A stretch of DNA of 64,000 bases, from the NCBI GenBank assembly GCA_024644745.1, contig JAHEHF010000001.1, positions 40,164 through 104,163 of the forward strand, in the 5' to 3' direction. A program made the position numbers and the translations under genes. This document shows, in pieces, positions 29,292-38,413 of this stretch. The number at the start of each line of letters is the position of its first letter. The first letter of the stretch is position 1. Under the pieces are notes generated by a model. It did no database searches and was not told the origin of the DNA. It was given only the letters and a program-made list of their open reading frames with translations. Source of the DNA: Flavobacteriaceae bacterium. GTDB taxonomy: Bacteria; Bacteroidota; Bacteroidia; Flavobacteriales; Flavobacteriaceae.

Positions 29292-30682
29292 TGGAATACA
29301 TATTCAGTCTTGAGTTTATCTATTTGATCGCGTCGGTGACTTATATTTTGGGATTAAAAATGCTTGGACACCCGGAAACGGCCCGCAGGGGAAATCTGAT
29401 CGCAGCATTCGGAATGACACTTGCCATTATCGGCACTATTTTCTTATATCAGGGGGAGGTACCTGATCTCATTTATTACCTGATTGGCACAGCCATCCTG
29501 ATCGGAACTGTAATTGGCTGGGGTATTGCCAAAAAAGTGGGTATGACCAAAATGCCTGAACTCGTTTCCTTGTTCAATGGTATGGGTGGAGCCAGTGCCG
29601 CCATCATCGGCCTGATCGAATTTGAGCATTACGTGGGTGATCAGTTGTCGGTTTTGACGATCATTGCCGGACTTATTATCGGTAGCATTTCATTTTCAGG
29701 CAGTATGATTGCCTGGGCCAAGCTCAATGGCACTTTGAACAAACCCCTTCGCCTGCCGGCCTATAATATCACCAACAATATCATTTTACTCGCTATTTTA
29801 GCCTTTGGGGCTTATATGGTTACCACTGGAAATGACAGCCAGTTGTATATTTATTTGTTATTTTTTGCCGCTTTGACTTATGGGGTATTATTTGTAATGC
29901 CTATTGGAGGAGCAGATATGCCGGTGGTCATCTCTTTGCTCAATTCATTTACCGGACTCGCCGCAGCTTTCGGCGGATTTCTGTACGGTAACATGGTCAT
30001 GCTCACGGGAGGAATTTTAGTAGGTTCTGCAGGTACCATCCTTACTTTTGCGATGTGTAATGCAATGAACAGACCTCTTTCGGCGGTTATATTCGGCGCC
30101 TTCGGCGAGGGTTCTGTTGCAGCTGATCCTTCCAAGAAGGCAGCCCAGGGAAATATCAAAAAAACAACGCCGAGTGATGCTGCCATACTGTTGAATTATG
30201 CGAGCAAAGTCATTATTGTTCCAGGTTATGGTTTGGCTGTAGCTCAGGCCCAACATGTGATTCACGAATTGGAACTGATCCTTGAAAAAAAGGGAGTTGA
30301 AGTGAAATATGCCATTCATCCGGTGGCGGGAAGAATGCCAGGACATATGAACGTGCTATTGGCCGAGACCAATGTGGACTATGACAAACTTGTTGAAATG
30401 GAAGATATCAATTCTGATTTCCAAAATACTGATGCCGTACTGGTGGTTGGGGCCAATGATGTGGTCAATCCTGCTGCACATAACGACCCTTCCAGTCCTA
30501 TATATGGCATGCCTATACTCGAGGTGGAAAATGCAAAAAGCATCATTATCAACAAGCGGAGTATGAATCCCGGTTATGCAGGAATTGAAAATGAACTGTT
30601 CTTTAACCAAAAAACCTCCATGCTTTTTGGTGATGCAAAAGACGTTTTGACCAAACTGGTTCAAGAACTTAAAAACATGTGA
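29291..30682 (+). CDS. pntB: NAD(P) transhydrogenase subunit beta
   Basis: LFNGMGGASAAI, VPGYGLAVAQAQHVIHEL, HPVAGRMPGHMNVLLAE, VVGANDVVNPAA; start overlaps pntAb stop. Confidence 0.97.
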   Translation: MEYIFSLEFIYLIASVTYILGLKMLGHPETARRGNLIAAFGMTLAIIGTIFLYQGEVPDLIYYLIGTAILIGTVIGWGIAKKVGMTKMPELVSLFNGMGGASAAIIGLIEFEHYVGDQLSVLTIIAGLIIGSISFSGSMIAWAKLNGTLNKPLRLPAYNITNNIILLAILAFGAYMVTTGNDSQLYIYLLFFAALTYGVLFVMPIGGADMPVVISLLNSFTGLAAAFGGFLYGNMVMLTGGILVGSAGTILTFAMCNAMNRPLSAVIFGAFGEGSVAADPSKKAAQGNIKKTTPSDAAILLNYASKVIIVPGYGLAVAQAQHVIHELELILEKKGVEVKYAIHPVAGRMPGHMNVLLAETNVDYDKLVEMEDINSDFQNTDAVLVVGANDVVNPAAHNDPSSPIYGMPILEVENAKSIIINKRSMNPGYAGIENELFFNQKTSMLFGDAKDVLTKLVQELKNM

Positions 30683-30765
30683 TCAATGAAAATGACAGCC
30701 GTTTTCGGCAGCTTTTACGGGATGTAAAATATGGACCAAAAATCTGTTCCTATCTAAATCTTGTT

Positions 30766-30773
30766 TATATTTG
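30766..30773 (+). promoter_or_regulatory. Candidate -7 box (TATATTTG)
   Basis: TAnnTTTG match 18 nt upstream of ATG 30791, inside the ORF-track 5' extension; supports the shorter start. Confidence 0.45.
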
Positions 30774-30790
30774 CTGAAAAAGATTCAAAC

Positions 30791-32260
30791 ATGGCATTTT
30801 TAAAAGGTGATAAAGAACTGGAACATGTGTTGTCGGTCAAACAGAAATCACTGAAGATTAACCTAAATGATCATATTTACGGCACTTTTGCTGAAATTGG
30901 AGCGGGTCAGGAAACTGTAAGACATTTCTTTAGAGCGGGAGGAGCATCAGGTACCATTGCGAAAGCGATGTCTGCTTATGACAAGGATTTTTCTGATGCC
31001 ATTTACGGTGTCGAACCCGACCGCCGTTACGTCACAGAATCAAGACTGAGAAAGATGCTCAGGCACGAAGTTGAATTGATCGAAGACCGTTTGGATCGAG
31101 ACAAACATCCCAACAAGATTTTCTTTTCTTATGCCAATACTGTTACCACCATTGATTTTGCCAAGAATTTTAAAGGTCATGGATGGGTAGGCATCAGGTT
31201 TCAGATGGATGCCCTTGAAGATTATAATGAAATTGTGATCCATGTGCGCTTCAAACAGAACGAGTCAAGATTGCAACAGGAAACCCTGGGTCTTCTGGGC
31301 GCCAATTTAATTTACGGGGCTTTTTATTTGAATGACAGCCCAAAGGACCTGCTCAAATCATTGCATGACAACATAGATAAAGACACCATTGAACTTGACA
31401 TGGTTGATTTCTCGGGCCCAAGGTTTATGTATGTCGATAACAGGCTGATGAGTTTGCATTTGCTAAAAAATGGCATGACCAACGCCGTTATGTTCGGACC
31501 GGACGGAAACAATCTATTACCGGCCCAACAACTATATAAAAAGAACATTCTGGCACTGCGCGGAAGTTACAGACCTGTAACACGAGTGAATATGGAGATC
31601 TATGAAGAAGCCAAAAAAATGTTCTTTTCTGATAAAAGGGTAACTGAATCAAACACCCATGTGATTTTTGAGATCACCCTGGCGAATTTAAGATCAGAAG
31701 GTAAAATCAATGAAAGAGACTTTTTAGACAGGGCCGAATTGCTGTGCTCACTGGGTCAAACGGTTATGATAACCAATTTCCAGGAGTATTACAAACTTGT
31801 TGATTATTTCTCCGAATTCACCAAAGCCAGAATGGGCTTGGCAATGGGTGTGTATAACCTCATTCAGATTTTTGACGAAAAATATTACAGAAATTTAAGT
31901 GGTGGTGTTCTGGAGGCATTCGGTAAACTTTTCTACAAGGACCTTAAAATATATCTGTATCCTTTAAAGGATCTGGATTCCGGTGAGATCATCACCAGTG
32001 CCAATCTCAAGGTCCATCCAAGAATGAAAGAATTGTACAAATATTTCAAATTCAATGGAAGAATTGCAGATATTAAGAAGTTTGACCCCGAAATTTTAGA
32101 GATTTTTTCCCGCAAGGCGTTTAAAATGATCGCTAATGGTAAAAGCGGATGGGAAGAAATGCTTCCTGAAGGTGTCGACAAGATCATCAAAGACAAGAGA
32201 TTATTTGGTTACAGCAGAAGGAAACATGAAAGGAGACCTCAGAATAAAATAAAAAAATGA
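30791..32260 (+). CDS. Conserved-looking protein of unassigned function
   Basis: MAFLKGDKELEHVLSVKQKSLKINLNDHIYGTFAEIGAGQETVRHFFRAGGASGTIAKAMSAYDKDFSDAIYG...; full-length uninterrupted ORF. I do not recognise a defined enzymatic family. Confidence 0.85.
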   Translation: MAFLKGDKELEHVLSVKQKSLKINLNDHIYGTFAEIGAGQETVRHFFRAGGASGTIAKAMSAYDKDFSDAIYGVEPDRRYVTESRLRKMLRHEVELIEDRLDRDKHPNKIFFSYANTVTTIDFAKNFKGHGWVGIRFQMDALEDYNEIVIHVRFKQNESRLQQETLGLLGANLIYGAFYLNDSPKDLLKSLHDNIDKDTIELDMVDFSGPRFMYVDNRLMSLHLLKNGMTNAVMFGPDGNNLLPAQQLYKKNILALRGSYRPVTRVNMEIYEEAKKMFFSDKRVTESNTHVIFEITLANLRSEGKINERDFLDRAELLCSLGQTVMITNFQEYYKLVDYFSEFTKARMGLAMGVYNLIQIFDEKYYRNLSGGVLEAFGKLFYKDLKIYLYPLKDLDSGEIITSANLKVHPRMKELYKYFKFNGRIADIKKFDPEILEIFSRKAFKMIANGKSGWEEMLPEGVDKIIKDKRLFGYSRRKHERRPQNKIKK

Positions 32261-32284
32261 CGGTTTTTAAACCGTCATTTTTTT
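32251..32284. terminator. Bidirectional rho-independent terminator
   Basis: AAAAAAATGACGGTTTTTAAACCGTCATTTTTTT between convergent genes. Confidence 0.9.
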
Positions 32285-32288
32285 ATGC

Positions 32289-32738
32289 CTATAAAATTTG
32301 AGCCGTGTGATCTTTGGTTTTCACTTTTGCTATGATATCTTCAATCCTTCCATTTTCATCAATTACAAAAGTTGTCCTGTGGATACCATCATAGGTCTTT
32401 CCCATGAACTTTTTCGGACCCCAGACGCCGTAAGCTTGTATGACAGCTTTGTCCTCATCAGCCAGAAGACTATAGGGAAGGTTATTTTTATTGCTGAAAT
32501 TCAATTGTCTTTTGACCGAATCAGCACTTACGCCTAATACAGCATACCCTTTAGCCAAAAATGCCTGGTAATTGTCTCTCAAATTACAGGCCTCAGCCGT
32601 GCATCCCGGGGTACTGGCCTTAGGATAAAAAAACAATACCACTTTTTCCCCTTTGAAATCTTCCAGTTGAATGGTGTTTCCGTTTTGATCTGTTGATTCA
32701 AATGCCGGAGCTTTATCTCCAATTTTTAGTGTTGTCAT
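32289..32738 (-). CDS. bcp: Thioredoxin-dependent thiol peroxidase (Bcp)
   Basis: LFFYPKASTPGCTAEACNLRDNYQ, KKFMGKTYDGIHRTTFVID. Confidence 0.95.
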   Translation of the reverse strand: MTTLKIGDKAPAFESTDQNGNTIQLEDFKGEKVVLFFYPKASTPGCTAEACNLRDNYQAFLAKGYAVLGVSADSVKRQLNFSNKNNLPYSLLADEDKAVIQAYGVWGPKKFMGKTYDGIHRTTFVIDENGRIEDIIAKVKTKDHTAQIL

Positions 32739-32770
32739 TATTTGTATTTTTACACAAAAATAACGAAAAT

Positions 32771-33418
32771 ATGACTAAACAGGAAAAGGTAAAATTTGTC
32801 ATCGATACTTTAGAAAAATTGTACCCCTCACCTCCTATCCCGTTAAAACATAAAGACCCTTATACTTTATTGATCGCTGTATTATTATCTGCGCAGAGCA
32901 CAGATGAACGCGTGAACCAGATTACGCCCTTACTCTTCAAAAGAGCTGATAATCCTTATGATATGATCAAAATGACAGTCGAAGAAATTCGGGAGATCAT
33001 CAAACCTGTTGGATTGTCACCTATGAAGTCAAAAGGGATCCACGGACTTTCAAAAATCTTGATAGACAAGCACCAGGGAGAGGTTCCGGATCAAATTGAA
33101 TATTTAGAAGAGCTTCCGGCCGTAGGACACAAAACCGCTTCAGTGGTCATGAGTCAGGCATTCGGTGTTCCGAGTTTTCCAGTAGATACACATATCCACA
33201 GGTTAATGTACCGATGGAATCTGTCAACTGGTAAAAACGTGGTCCAAACCGAGAAGGATGCCAAAAGGTTGTTTCCAAAAAATCTATGGAACAAACTTCA
33301 TTTACAGATCATTTACTACGGCCGGGAATATTCACCTGCCCGGGGCTGGGATCTGGAAAAGGATGTGATCTCATCAAAAATTGGAAGGAAAAGTTTGAAG
33401 CATAAAAAAAGCTCTTAA
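32771..33418 (+). CDS. nth: Endonuclease III
   Basis: LLSAQSTDERVNQITPLLF, LEELPAVGHKTASVVMSQAFGVPSFPVDTHIHRLMYRW. Start corrected to ATG 32771. The usual C-terminal CX6CX2CX5C cluster motif is not visible. Confidence 0.9.
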   Translation: MTKQEKVKFVIDTLEKLYPSPPIPLKHKDPYTLLIAVLLSAQSTDERVNQITPLLFKRADNPYDMIKMTVEEIREIIKPVGLSPMKSKGIHGLSKILIDKHQGEVPDQIEYLEELPAVGHKTASVVMSQAFGVPSFPVDTHIHRLMYRWNLSTGKNVVQTEKDAKRLFPKNLWNKLHLQIIYYGREYSPARGWDLEKDVISSKIGRKSLKHKKSS

Positions 33419-33438
33419 TACTTTATTAAGAGCTTTTT
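33410..33438. terminator. Rho-independent terminator
   Basis: AGCTCTTAATA-CTTT-ATTAAGAGCT followed by a T-run. Confidence 0.85.
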
Positions 33439-33442
33439 CCGA

Positions 33443-33583
33443 TTAATTCAAATGAAACATTAAGCTTTCTTCTTCTGTCTTGACCGCTTTGATTGATTTC
33501 GAATAATTCAATAAAAACGAAATGGTTTCTGTTCTCGGGTCAAGTTTTTCTTTGAAAAATCTTTCAGTGTAAAGTTTTGCCAT
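33443..33583 (-). CDS. Small protein (46 aa), not in the supplied ORF track
   Basis: Reverse strand translates ATG-to-stop as MAKLYTERFFKEKLDPRTETISFLLNYSKSIKAVKTEEESLMFHLN*. Confidence 0.55.
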   Translation of the reverse strand: MAKLYTERFFKEKLDPRTETISFLLNYSKSIKAVKTEEESLMFHLN

Positions 33584-33668
33584 AAATTATTAATTTTTTT
33601 GGGATTAATAAGATAACGGACAAAAAACAATATTATTGTACAAAAAATAAAAAAAAATAAAAAATCGA

Positions 33669-34253
33669 TTAATTTGTTAAAATAATATTATTGTTGTCGA
33701 TCATTTTTCTCAGGTTGATCAAGGCATATCTCATTCTTCCTAAGGCAGTATTGATACTTACATTGGTCTGTTCAGAAATTTCCTTAAAGCTCATGTCCTT
33801 GAAAATTCTCATCATAAGCACCTCTCTTTGGTCCTCTGGCAATTCATCAACCAATTTTTTCACATCCTCGTGAATCTGATTTTTGATGATCTTACCTTCT
33901 GCGCTCAATGAATTGTCGCTCAAAACAGAAAAAATATCAAATTCATCTGTGTTTTGAAAAGTAGGCATTCTGTTTCCTTTTCTGAAAAAGTCAATGATAA
34001 GATTGTGTGCGATTCTCATGGTCCAAGGTAAAAACTTACCTTCCTCATTGTATTTACCCATTTTCAAAGTATTGATCACTTTGATAAAAGTATCCTGAAA
34101 AATGTCGTCCGCGACATCTCTATCCTGTACTTTTGAATAAATAAAACTGAAAATTCGTTGTTTGTGACGTAGAATAAGAATTTCTAAACATCTTTCGTTA
34201 CCAGCGATGTAGTTACTAACTAATACACTGTCAGCTAATTTTTGTGATTGCAT
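33669..34253 (-). CDS. RNA polymerase ECF-type sigma-70 factor
   Basis: DVADDIFQDTFIKVINTL, PWTMRIAHNLIIDFFRK, LPEDQREVLMMRIFKDMSFKEISEQTNVSINTALGRMRYAL. Confidence 0.95.
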   Translation of the reverse strand: MQSQKLADSVLVSNYIAGNERCLEILILRHKQRIFSFIYSKVQDRDVADDIFQDTFIKVINTLKMGKYNEEGKFLPWTMRIAHNLIIDFFRKGNRMPTFQNTDEFDIFSVLSDNSLSAEGKIIKNQIHEDVKKLVDELPEDQREVLMMRIFKDMSFKEISEQTNVSINTALGRMRYALINLRKMIDNNNIILTN

Positions 34254-34491
34254 AATTCCCCTTTTTTTATGAAACCTTAATACTATTCGGTTTCCAATTT
34301 ATTATTGTTATGAAAAGTAGAACTATACTATATACAAAAATTTAAGTTAATATTAATTAGGGGAGACTAGTCTAAATTTCAAAAGTCTCTGGACAAATAT
34401 AATGACAAATTTTTCTTATAAACAAATTTTTTTGCTAAATATTTTATTTCCTTTAACATTTTTATATCTTTTTTTAACAGAAAAACCTTAG

Positions 34492-34499
34492 TATATTTG
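34492..34499 (+). promoter_or_regulatory. Candidate -7 box (TATATTTG) for uvrA
   Basis: TAnnTTTG match 32 nt upstream of the uvrA TTG start. Confidence 0.45.
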
Positions 34500-34531
34500 T
34501 AAACTATTCAATTACACACCCTTTTAAAACA

Positions 34532-37300
34532 TTGAAAAACAGTAGTTTAAAAAATTTCATCAGCATATCAGGGGCGTCACTCCACAATTTAAAAAATTTA
34601 GACGTAAAAATTCCTCGAAATAAGCTTGTTGTACTCACAGGATTGTCCGGATCCGGTAAATCGAGCCTTGCTTTTGACACTTTATACGCAGAAGGTCAGC
34701 GCAGGTATGTAGAAAGTTTGTCTTCTTATGCGAGACAGTTTCTGGGAAAACTGAACAAACCCAAAGTGACCTCCATCAAAGGGATTTCTCCGGCCATTGC
34801 CATTGAACAAAAGGTAAACAGCACAAACCCCAGATCTACGGTAGGAACGACGACAGAGATCTATGATTATCTCAAACTTTTATATGCCAGAATTGGCAAA
34901 ACCTTTTCACCGGTTTCGGGGGAAGAAGTAAAAAAAGATACGATCACAGATGTGCTCAATCATATAAAAGAATATGAAACAGGCCATAAAATTCTTTTGC
35001 TGTCACCTGTTCATATTGATCAGAAAAGGGAACTGAGTACCGTGATCAATATACTGAGACAACAAGGGTTTGCAAGACTGAAAGTTAAAGACCGCATCAT
35101 CCGTATTGAAGACTTTGACCTGAAAAGTAAAGAGGACTTTTTACTGGTAGTAGACCGGATCGTGGTTCAAAAAGATGAGGATTTCTTAAATCGCGTCGCC
35201 GATTCGGTTCAAACCGCATTTTATGAAGGCAAAGGAACCTGCATCATTGAAGACATCGTACAGCATAAAAGTCATCATTTCAGTAACAAATTTGAAAAAG
35301 ACGGGGTCACTTTTTTAGAACCAAATGTTCATTTTTTCAGTTTTAACAATCCTTATGGTGCATGCCCCAAGTGTGAAGGATATGGAAATGTTATTGGAAT
35401 TGATGATGATCTTGTGATTCCCAATACGGCCCTGTCGATCTATGACGACGCCATCTACCCATGGAAAACAGATTCTTTTAAATCCTGGAAAGAAGACCTG
35501 ATCTTAAATGCGTACAAATTCAATTTTCCGATTCATAAACCGGTTTTTGAATTGACCGAAGACCAGTATGATCTGCTCTGGACCGGCAACAAATATTTTG
35601 ATGGCCTGAATGAATTTTTCAAACACCTGGAGGAACAAAGTTATAAAATTCAATATCGGGTGATGCTCTCCCGCTATCGCGGTAAAACAAAATGCACATC
35701 CTGTCATGGAAAGCGTCTGAGGAAGGAAACTTCCTATGTAAAAATTCAAGGTAAAGGGATCAGTGACCTGGTTGATCTGCCAATTGACGAGGTTTTGTCA
35801 TTTTTCTCAACGCTTGAATTGAACCCTTCAGATCAGAAGATCGCAAAACGGCTTCTGACCGAAATCAACAGCAGGCTTGAATTCCTAACTGATGTGGGAC
35901 TCGATTACCTCACGCTCAACAGGAATTCCAATACCCTTTCTGGTGGTGAAAGTCAAAGAATAAATTTGGCTACTTCCTTAGGAAGCAGCCTCGTCGGATC
36001 TATGTATATTCTTGATGAACCTAGTATCGGGCTTCATTCAAGAGATACCGAAAGACTGATCAAGGTATTGTTCAAACTTCGTGACCTGGGCAACACAGTG
36101 ATCGTTGTGGAACACGATGAGGACATTATCAAAGTGGCTGATCATATCATAGACATCGGACCTGAAGCCGGCAGCCTGGGGGGTGAACTGGTTGCTGAAG
36201 GAAGTTTTGAGAACATATTGAAATCAGATACGCTCACTGCCAATTATCTGAATGGAAAACTTAAAATAGAAGTTCCGGTAAAAAGAAGGGTGGCAACAAA
36301 ATTTATTGAGATCATTGGGGCCAGAGCAAATAATTTAAAGAACATCGATGTTAAATTCCCATTGAACGTACTCACAGTAATTACAGGAGTTTCAGGTAGC
36401 GGAAAAAGTACTTTGATAAGGAATATACTGTATCCGGCCCTGCAAAAAATCATTCAAAAATACGGAGAAAAAGCAGGGCAGTTTTCTGAGATCAGGGGGA
36501 ATATCGAAAGCCTTGATCATATTGAGTTTATCAATCAGAACCCCATTGGCCGGTCAAGCAGATCAAATCCGGTGACCTACATCAAAGCCTATGATGATAT
36601 CAGAGGATTGTTCACCGATCAGAAATTGGCAAAAGCAAGAGGCTACAAGGCAAAATTCTTTTCATTTAATGTAGATGGCGGAAGGTGCGACACTTGCAAA
36701 GGTGAAGGGGAAGTGACCATCGAAATGCAATTCATGGCTGACGTGCATCTCGAATGCGAGACATGCAAAGGGCAAAGATTCAAGAAAGAGGTCCTTGAAA
36801 TTGAGTTTGAAGGAAAAAACATAAATGACATCCTGCAGACTACGGTTGATGAAGCCATCGGTTTCTTCGAAACCCATGGGCAACGCAGAATTGTGAACAA
36901 ACTCAAACCTTTGCAGGATGTGGGCTTAGGCTATGTTCAATTGGGGCAGGCCTCTTCTACCCTTTCAGGTGGTGAGGCACAGCGGATCAAACTGGCCTCT
37001 TTTCTGGTGAAAGGAAACCGAAATGAAAAAACGCTGTTTATTTTTGACGAGCCTTCCACCGGGCTGCATTTTCATGACATCAACAAATTGCTTCGCTCCT
37101 TCAATGCGTTGATTGACAGGGGTCATTCTATTATTGTGATAGAACACAACATGGAGCTCATCAAATGCGCTGATCACATTATAGATCTTGGGCCTGAAGG
37201 GGGTAAACGGGGCGGATCAGTCATTGCCCAGGGTACACCCGAAGCCTTTATCAAAAGCAAAAACTCTTATACCTCGAGATACTTAAAGGAAAAGATTTGA
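34532..37300 (+). CDS. uvrA: Excinuclease ABC subunit A (TTG start)
   Basis: GLSGSGKSSLAFDTLYAEGQRRYVESLSSYARQFLG, LSGGESQRINLATSLGSSLVGSMYILDEPSIGLH, zinc-finger CPKCEGYG and CDTCKGEGEVTIEMQF. Confidence 0.96.
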   Translation: MKNSSLKNFISISGASLHNLKNLDVKIPRNKLVVLTGLSGSGKSSLAFDTLYAEGQRRYVESLSSYARQFLGKLNKPKVTSIKGISPAIAIEQKVNSTNPRSTVGTTTEIYDYLKLLYARIGKTFSPVSGEEVKKDTITDVLNHIKEYETGHKILLLSPVHIDQKRELSTVINILRQQGFARLKVKDRIIRIEDFDLKSKEDFLLVVDRIVVQKDEDFLNRVADSVQTAFYEGKGTCIIEDIVQHKSHHFSNKFEKDGVTFLEPNVHFFSFNNPYGACPKCEGYGNVIGIDDDLVIPNTALSIYDDAIYPWKTDSFKSWKEDLILNAYKFNFPIHKPVFELTEDQYDLLWTGNKYFDGLNEFFKHLEEQSYKIQYRVMLSRYRGKTKCTSCHGKRLRKETSYVKIQGKGISDLVDLPIDEVLSFFSTLELNPSDQKIAKRLLTEINSRLEFLTDVGLDYLTLNRNSNTLSGGESQRINLATSLGSSLVGSMYILDEPSIGLHSRDTERLIKVLFKLRDLGNTVIVVEHDEDIIKVADHIIDIGPEAGSLGGELVAEGSFENILKSDTLTANYLNGKLKIEVPVKRRVATKFIEIIGARANNLKNIDVKFPLNVLTVITGVSGSGKSTLIRNILYPALQKIIQKYGEKAGQFSEIRGNIESLDHIEFINQNPIGRSSRSNPVTYIKAYDDIRGLFTDQKLAKARGYKAKFFSFNVDGGRCDTCKGEGEVTIEMQFMADVHLECETCKGQRFKKEVLEIEFEGKNINDILQTTVDEAIGFFETHGQRRIVNKLKPLQDVGLGYVQLGQASSTLSGGEAQRIKLASFLVKGNRNEKTLFIFDEPSTGLHFHDINKLLRSFNALIDRGHSIIVIEHNMELIKCADHIIDLGPEGGKRGGSVIAQGTPEAFIKSKNSYTSRYLKEKI

Positions 37301-37341
37301 CCTGGGTTGTTTAGCCGAAGAAGGCAGAAAATCACAGGTTA

Positions 37342-38019
37342 TTAATTATAAGTATCCAGTTTTTCTTTGGCCAGAACAAATTCGGGTTGAATTTTCAATG
37401 CCTTTTCAAAGTTGGCCTTGGCTTCATCCTTCCTGTTAAGCTCTTCTTCAATAAGTGCTTTAAGGTAGGAAATAGCCGCCAGTAATTCAATTTGCTGGGT
37501 ATGGTTCTTATTTATTGCAAAGGTCACCTTGTATTTTCCTGTATCGTTCAGCGCTTCCACTTCCTTTATGGTTTTGTAGGCGTCTTCATACTTTTTAACA
37601 GATAGCTGGAGCTTTGAAAGGTTATAACCGTGATAATTGTTCTGGCTTATATCGAACAATTCCTGAAAAGCTTCCAAACTCTTGTCAAGGGCTCCCAGCG
37701 ATTCTAAGGAAATGGCCTTGAGCTCAAGTACGGCCTCATTTTTTGGATCTCTTTCTAAAACCTCATTGGCCATTAAAAAACAAGAGGCGTATTTTCGAGA
37801 GGAAAAATAAACATAGGCCAGACTGTCTTTATAAGTGCTGTTGGCACCTTCAAGGGCAATGAGTCTGTACATACTTGATGTAACCACAGCAGGGTCACCC
37901 ATCTTCTTTGCTGATTTTATTATTTCCTTTTCCAGTGCAATAGACTCTGTTTTACTATTTTGAGCAAAACCTGCTAAAAATAAAAATACAGCCAGGGTAA
38001 AAACGATTCCTTTTTTCAT
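37342..38019 (-). CDS. Secreted tetratricopeptide-repeat-like protein
   Basis: Signal peptide MKKGIVFTLAVFLFLAGFAQ and TPR-like helical repeats (RKDEAKANFEKALKIQPEF). Confidence 0.75.
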   Translation of the reverse strand: MKKGIVFTLAVFLFLAGFAQNSKTESIALEKEIIKSAKKMGDPAVVTSSMYRLIALEGANSTYKDSLAYVYFSSRKYASCFLMANEVLERDPKNEAVLELKAISLESLGALDKSLEAFQELFDISQNNYHGYNLSKLQLSVKKYEDAYKTIKEVEALNDTGKYKVTFAINKNHTQQIELLAAISYLKALIEEELNRKDEAKANFEKALKIQPEFVLAKEKLDTYN

Positions 38020-38106
38020 ATGACTTTAGATTAAATATGAGGTAAAAATATCTATTTTAAATTAAAAGTGTCTTATTCGTCAAAACATTAACAAAGTATT
38101 AGTACA

Positions 38107-38137
38107 TAAAAAACGCCCAATATTCATTGAGCGTTTT
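38107..38137 (-). terminator. Terminator of the tRNA-His transcript
   Basis: Minus strand AAAACGCTCAAT-GAAT-ATTGGGCGTTTTTT. Confidence 0.75.
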
Positions 38138-38148
38138 TCTTTTCCCTG

Positions 38149-38223
38149 GGTGGAAGACCGGGCTCGAACCGGCGACCCTCGGTACCACAAACCGATGCTC
38201 TAACCAACTGAGCTACAACCACC
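38149..38223 (-). tRNA. tRNA-His (anticodon GTG)
   Basis: Minus strand GGTGGTTGTAGCTCAGTTGGTTAGAGCATCGGTTTGTGGTACCGAGGGTCGCCGGTTCGAGCCCGGTCTTCCACC; stem TCGGT/ACCGA with loop TTGTGGT; extra G-1:C73 pair typical of tRNA-His. Confidence 0.92.
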
Positions 38224-38413
38224 ATAATCAACTGAATTTAGTCGACATAAATTCGGGTGCAAATATAATCTATTTCGTCATTTCTTCAAATAAAAATCTA
38301 AATTAATTGATTATTTATGAACCAATCAAAATCTGGGCCCTGAACCTTTCATTTCTTCGTTAATCGGGAAACAAATGTCCTCTTTGAAACCTGTCAAGTC
38401 AAACGGTCTCATT

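Noticed and set aside
34254-34531. Long AT-rich spacer between the sigma gene and uvrA as a possible ncRNA locus
   Set aside because: Only low-complexity AT sequence and a promoter box for uvrA; no stable structure or ORF seen.
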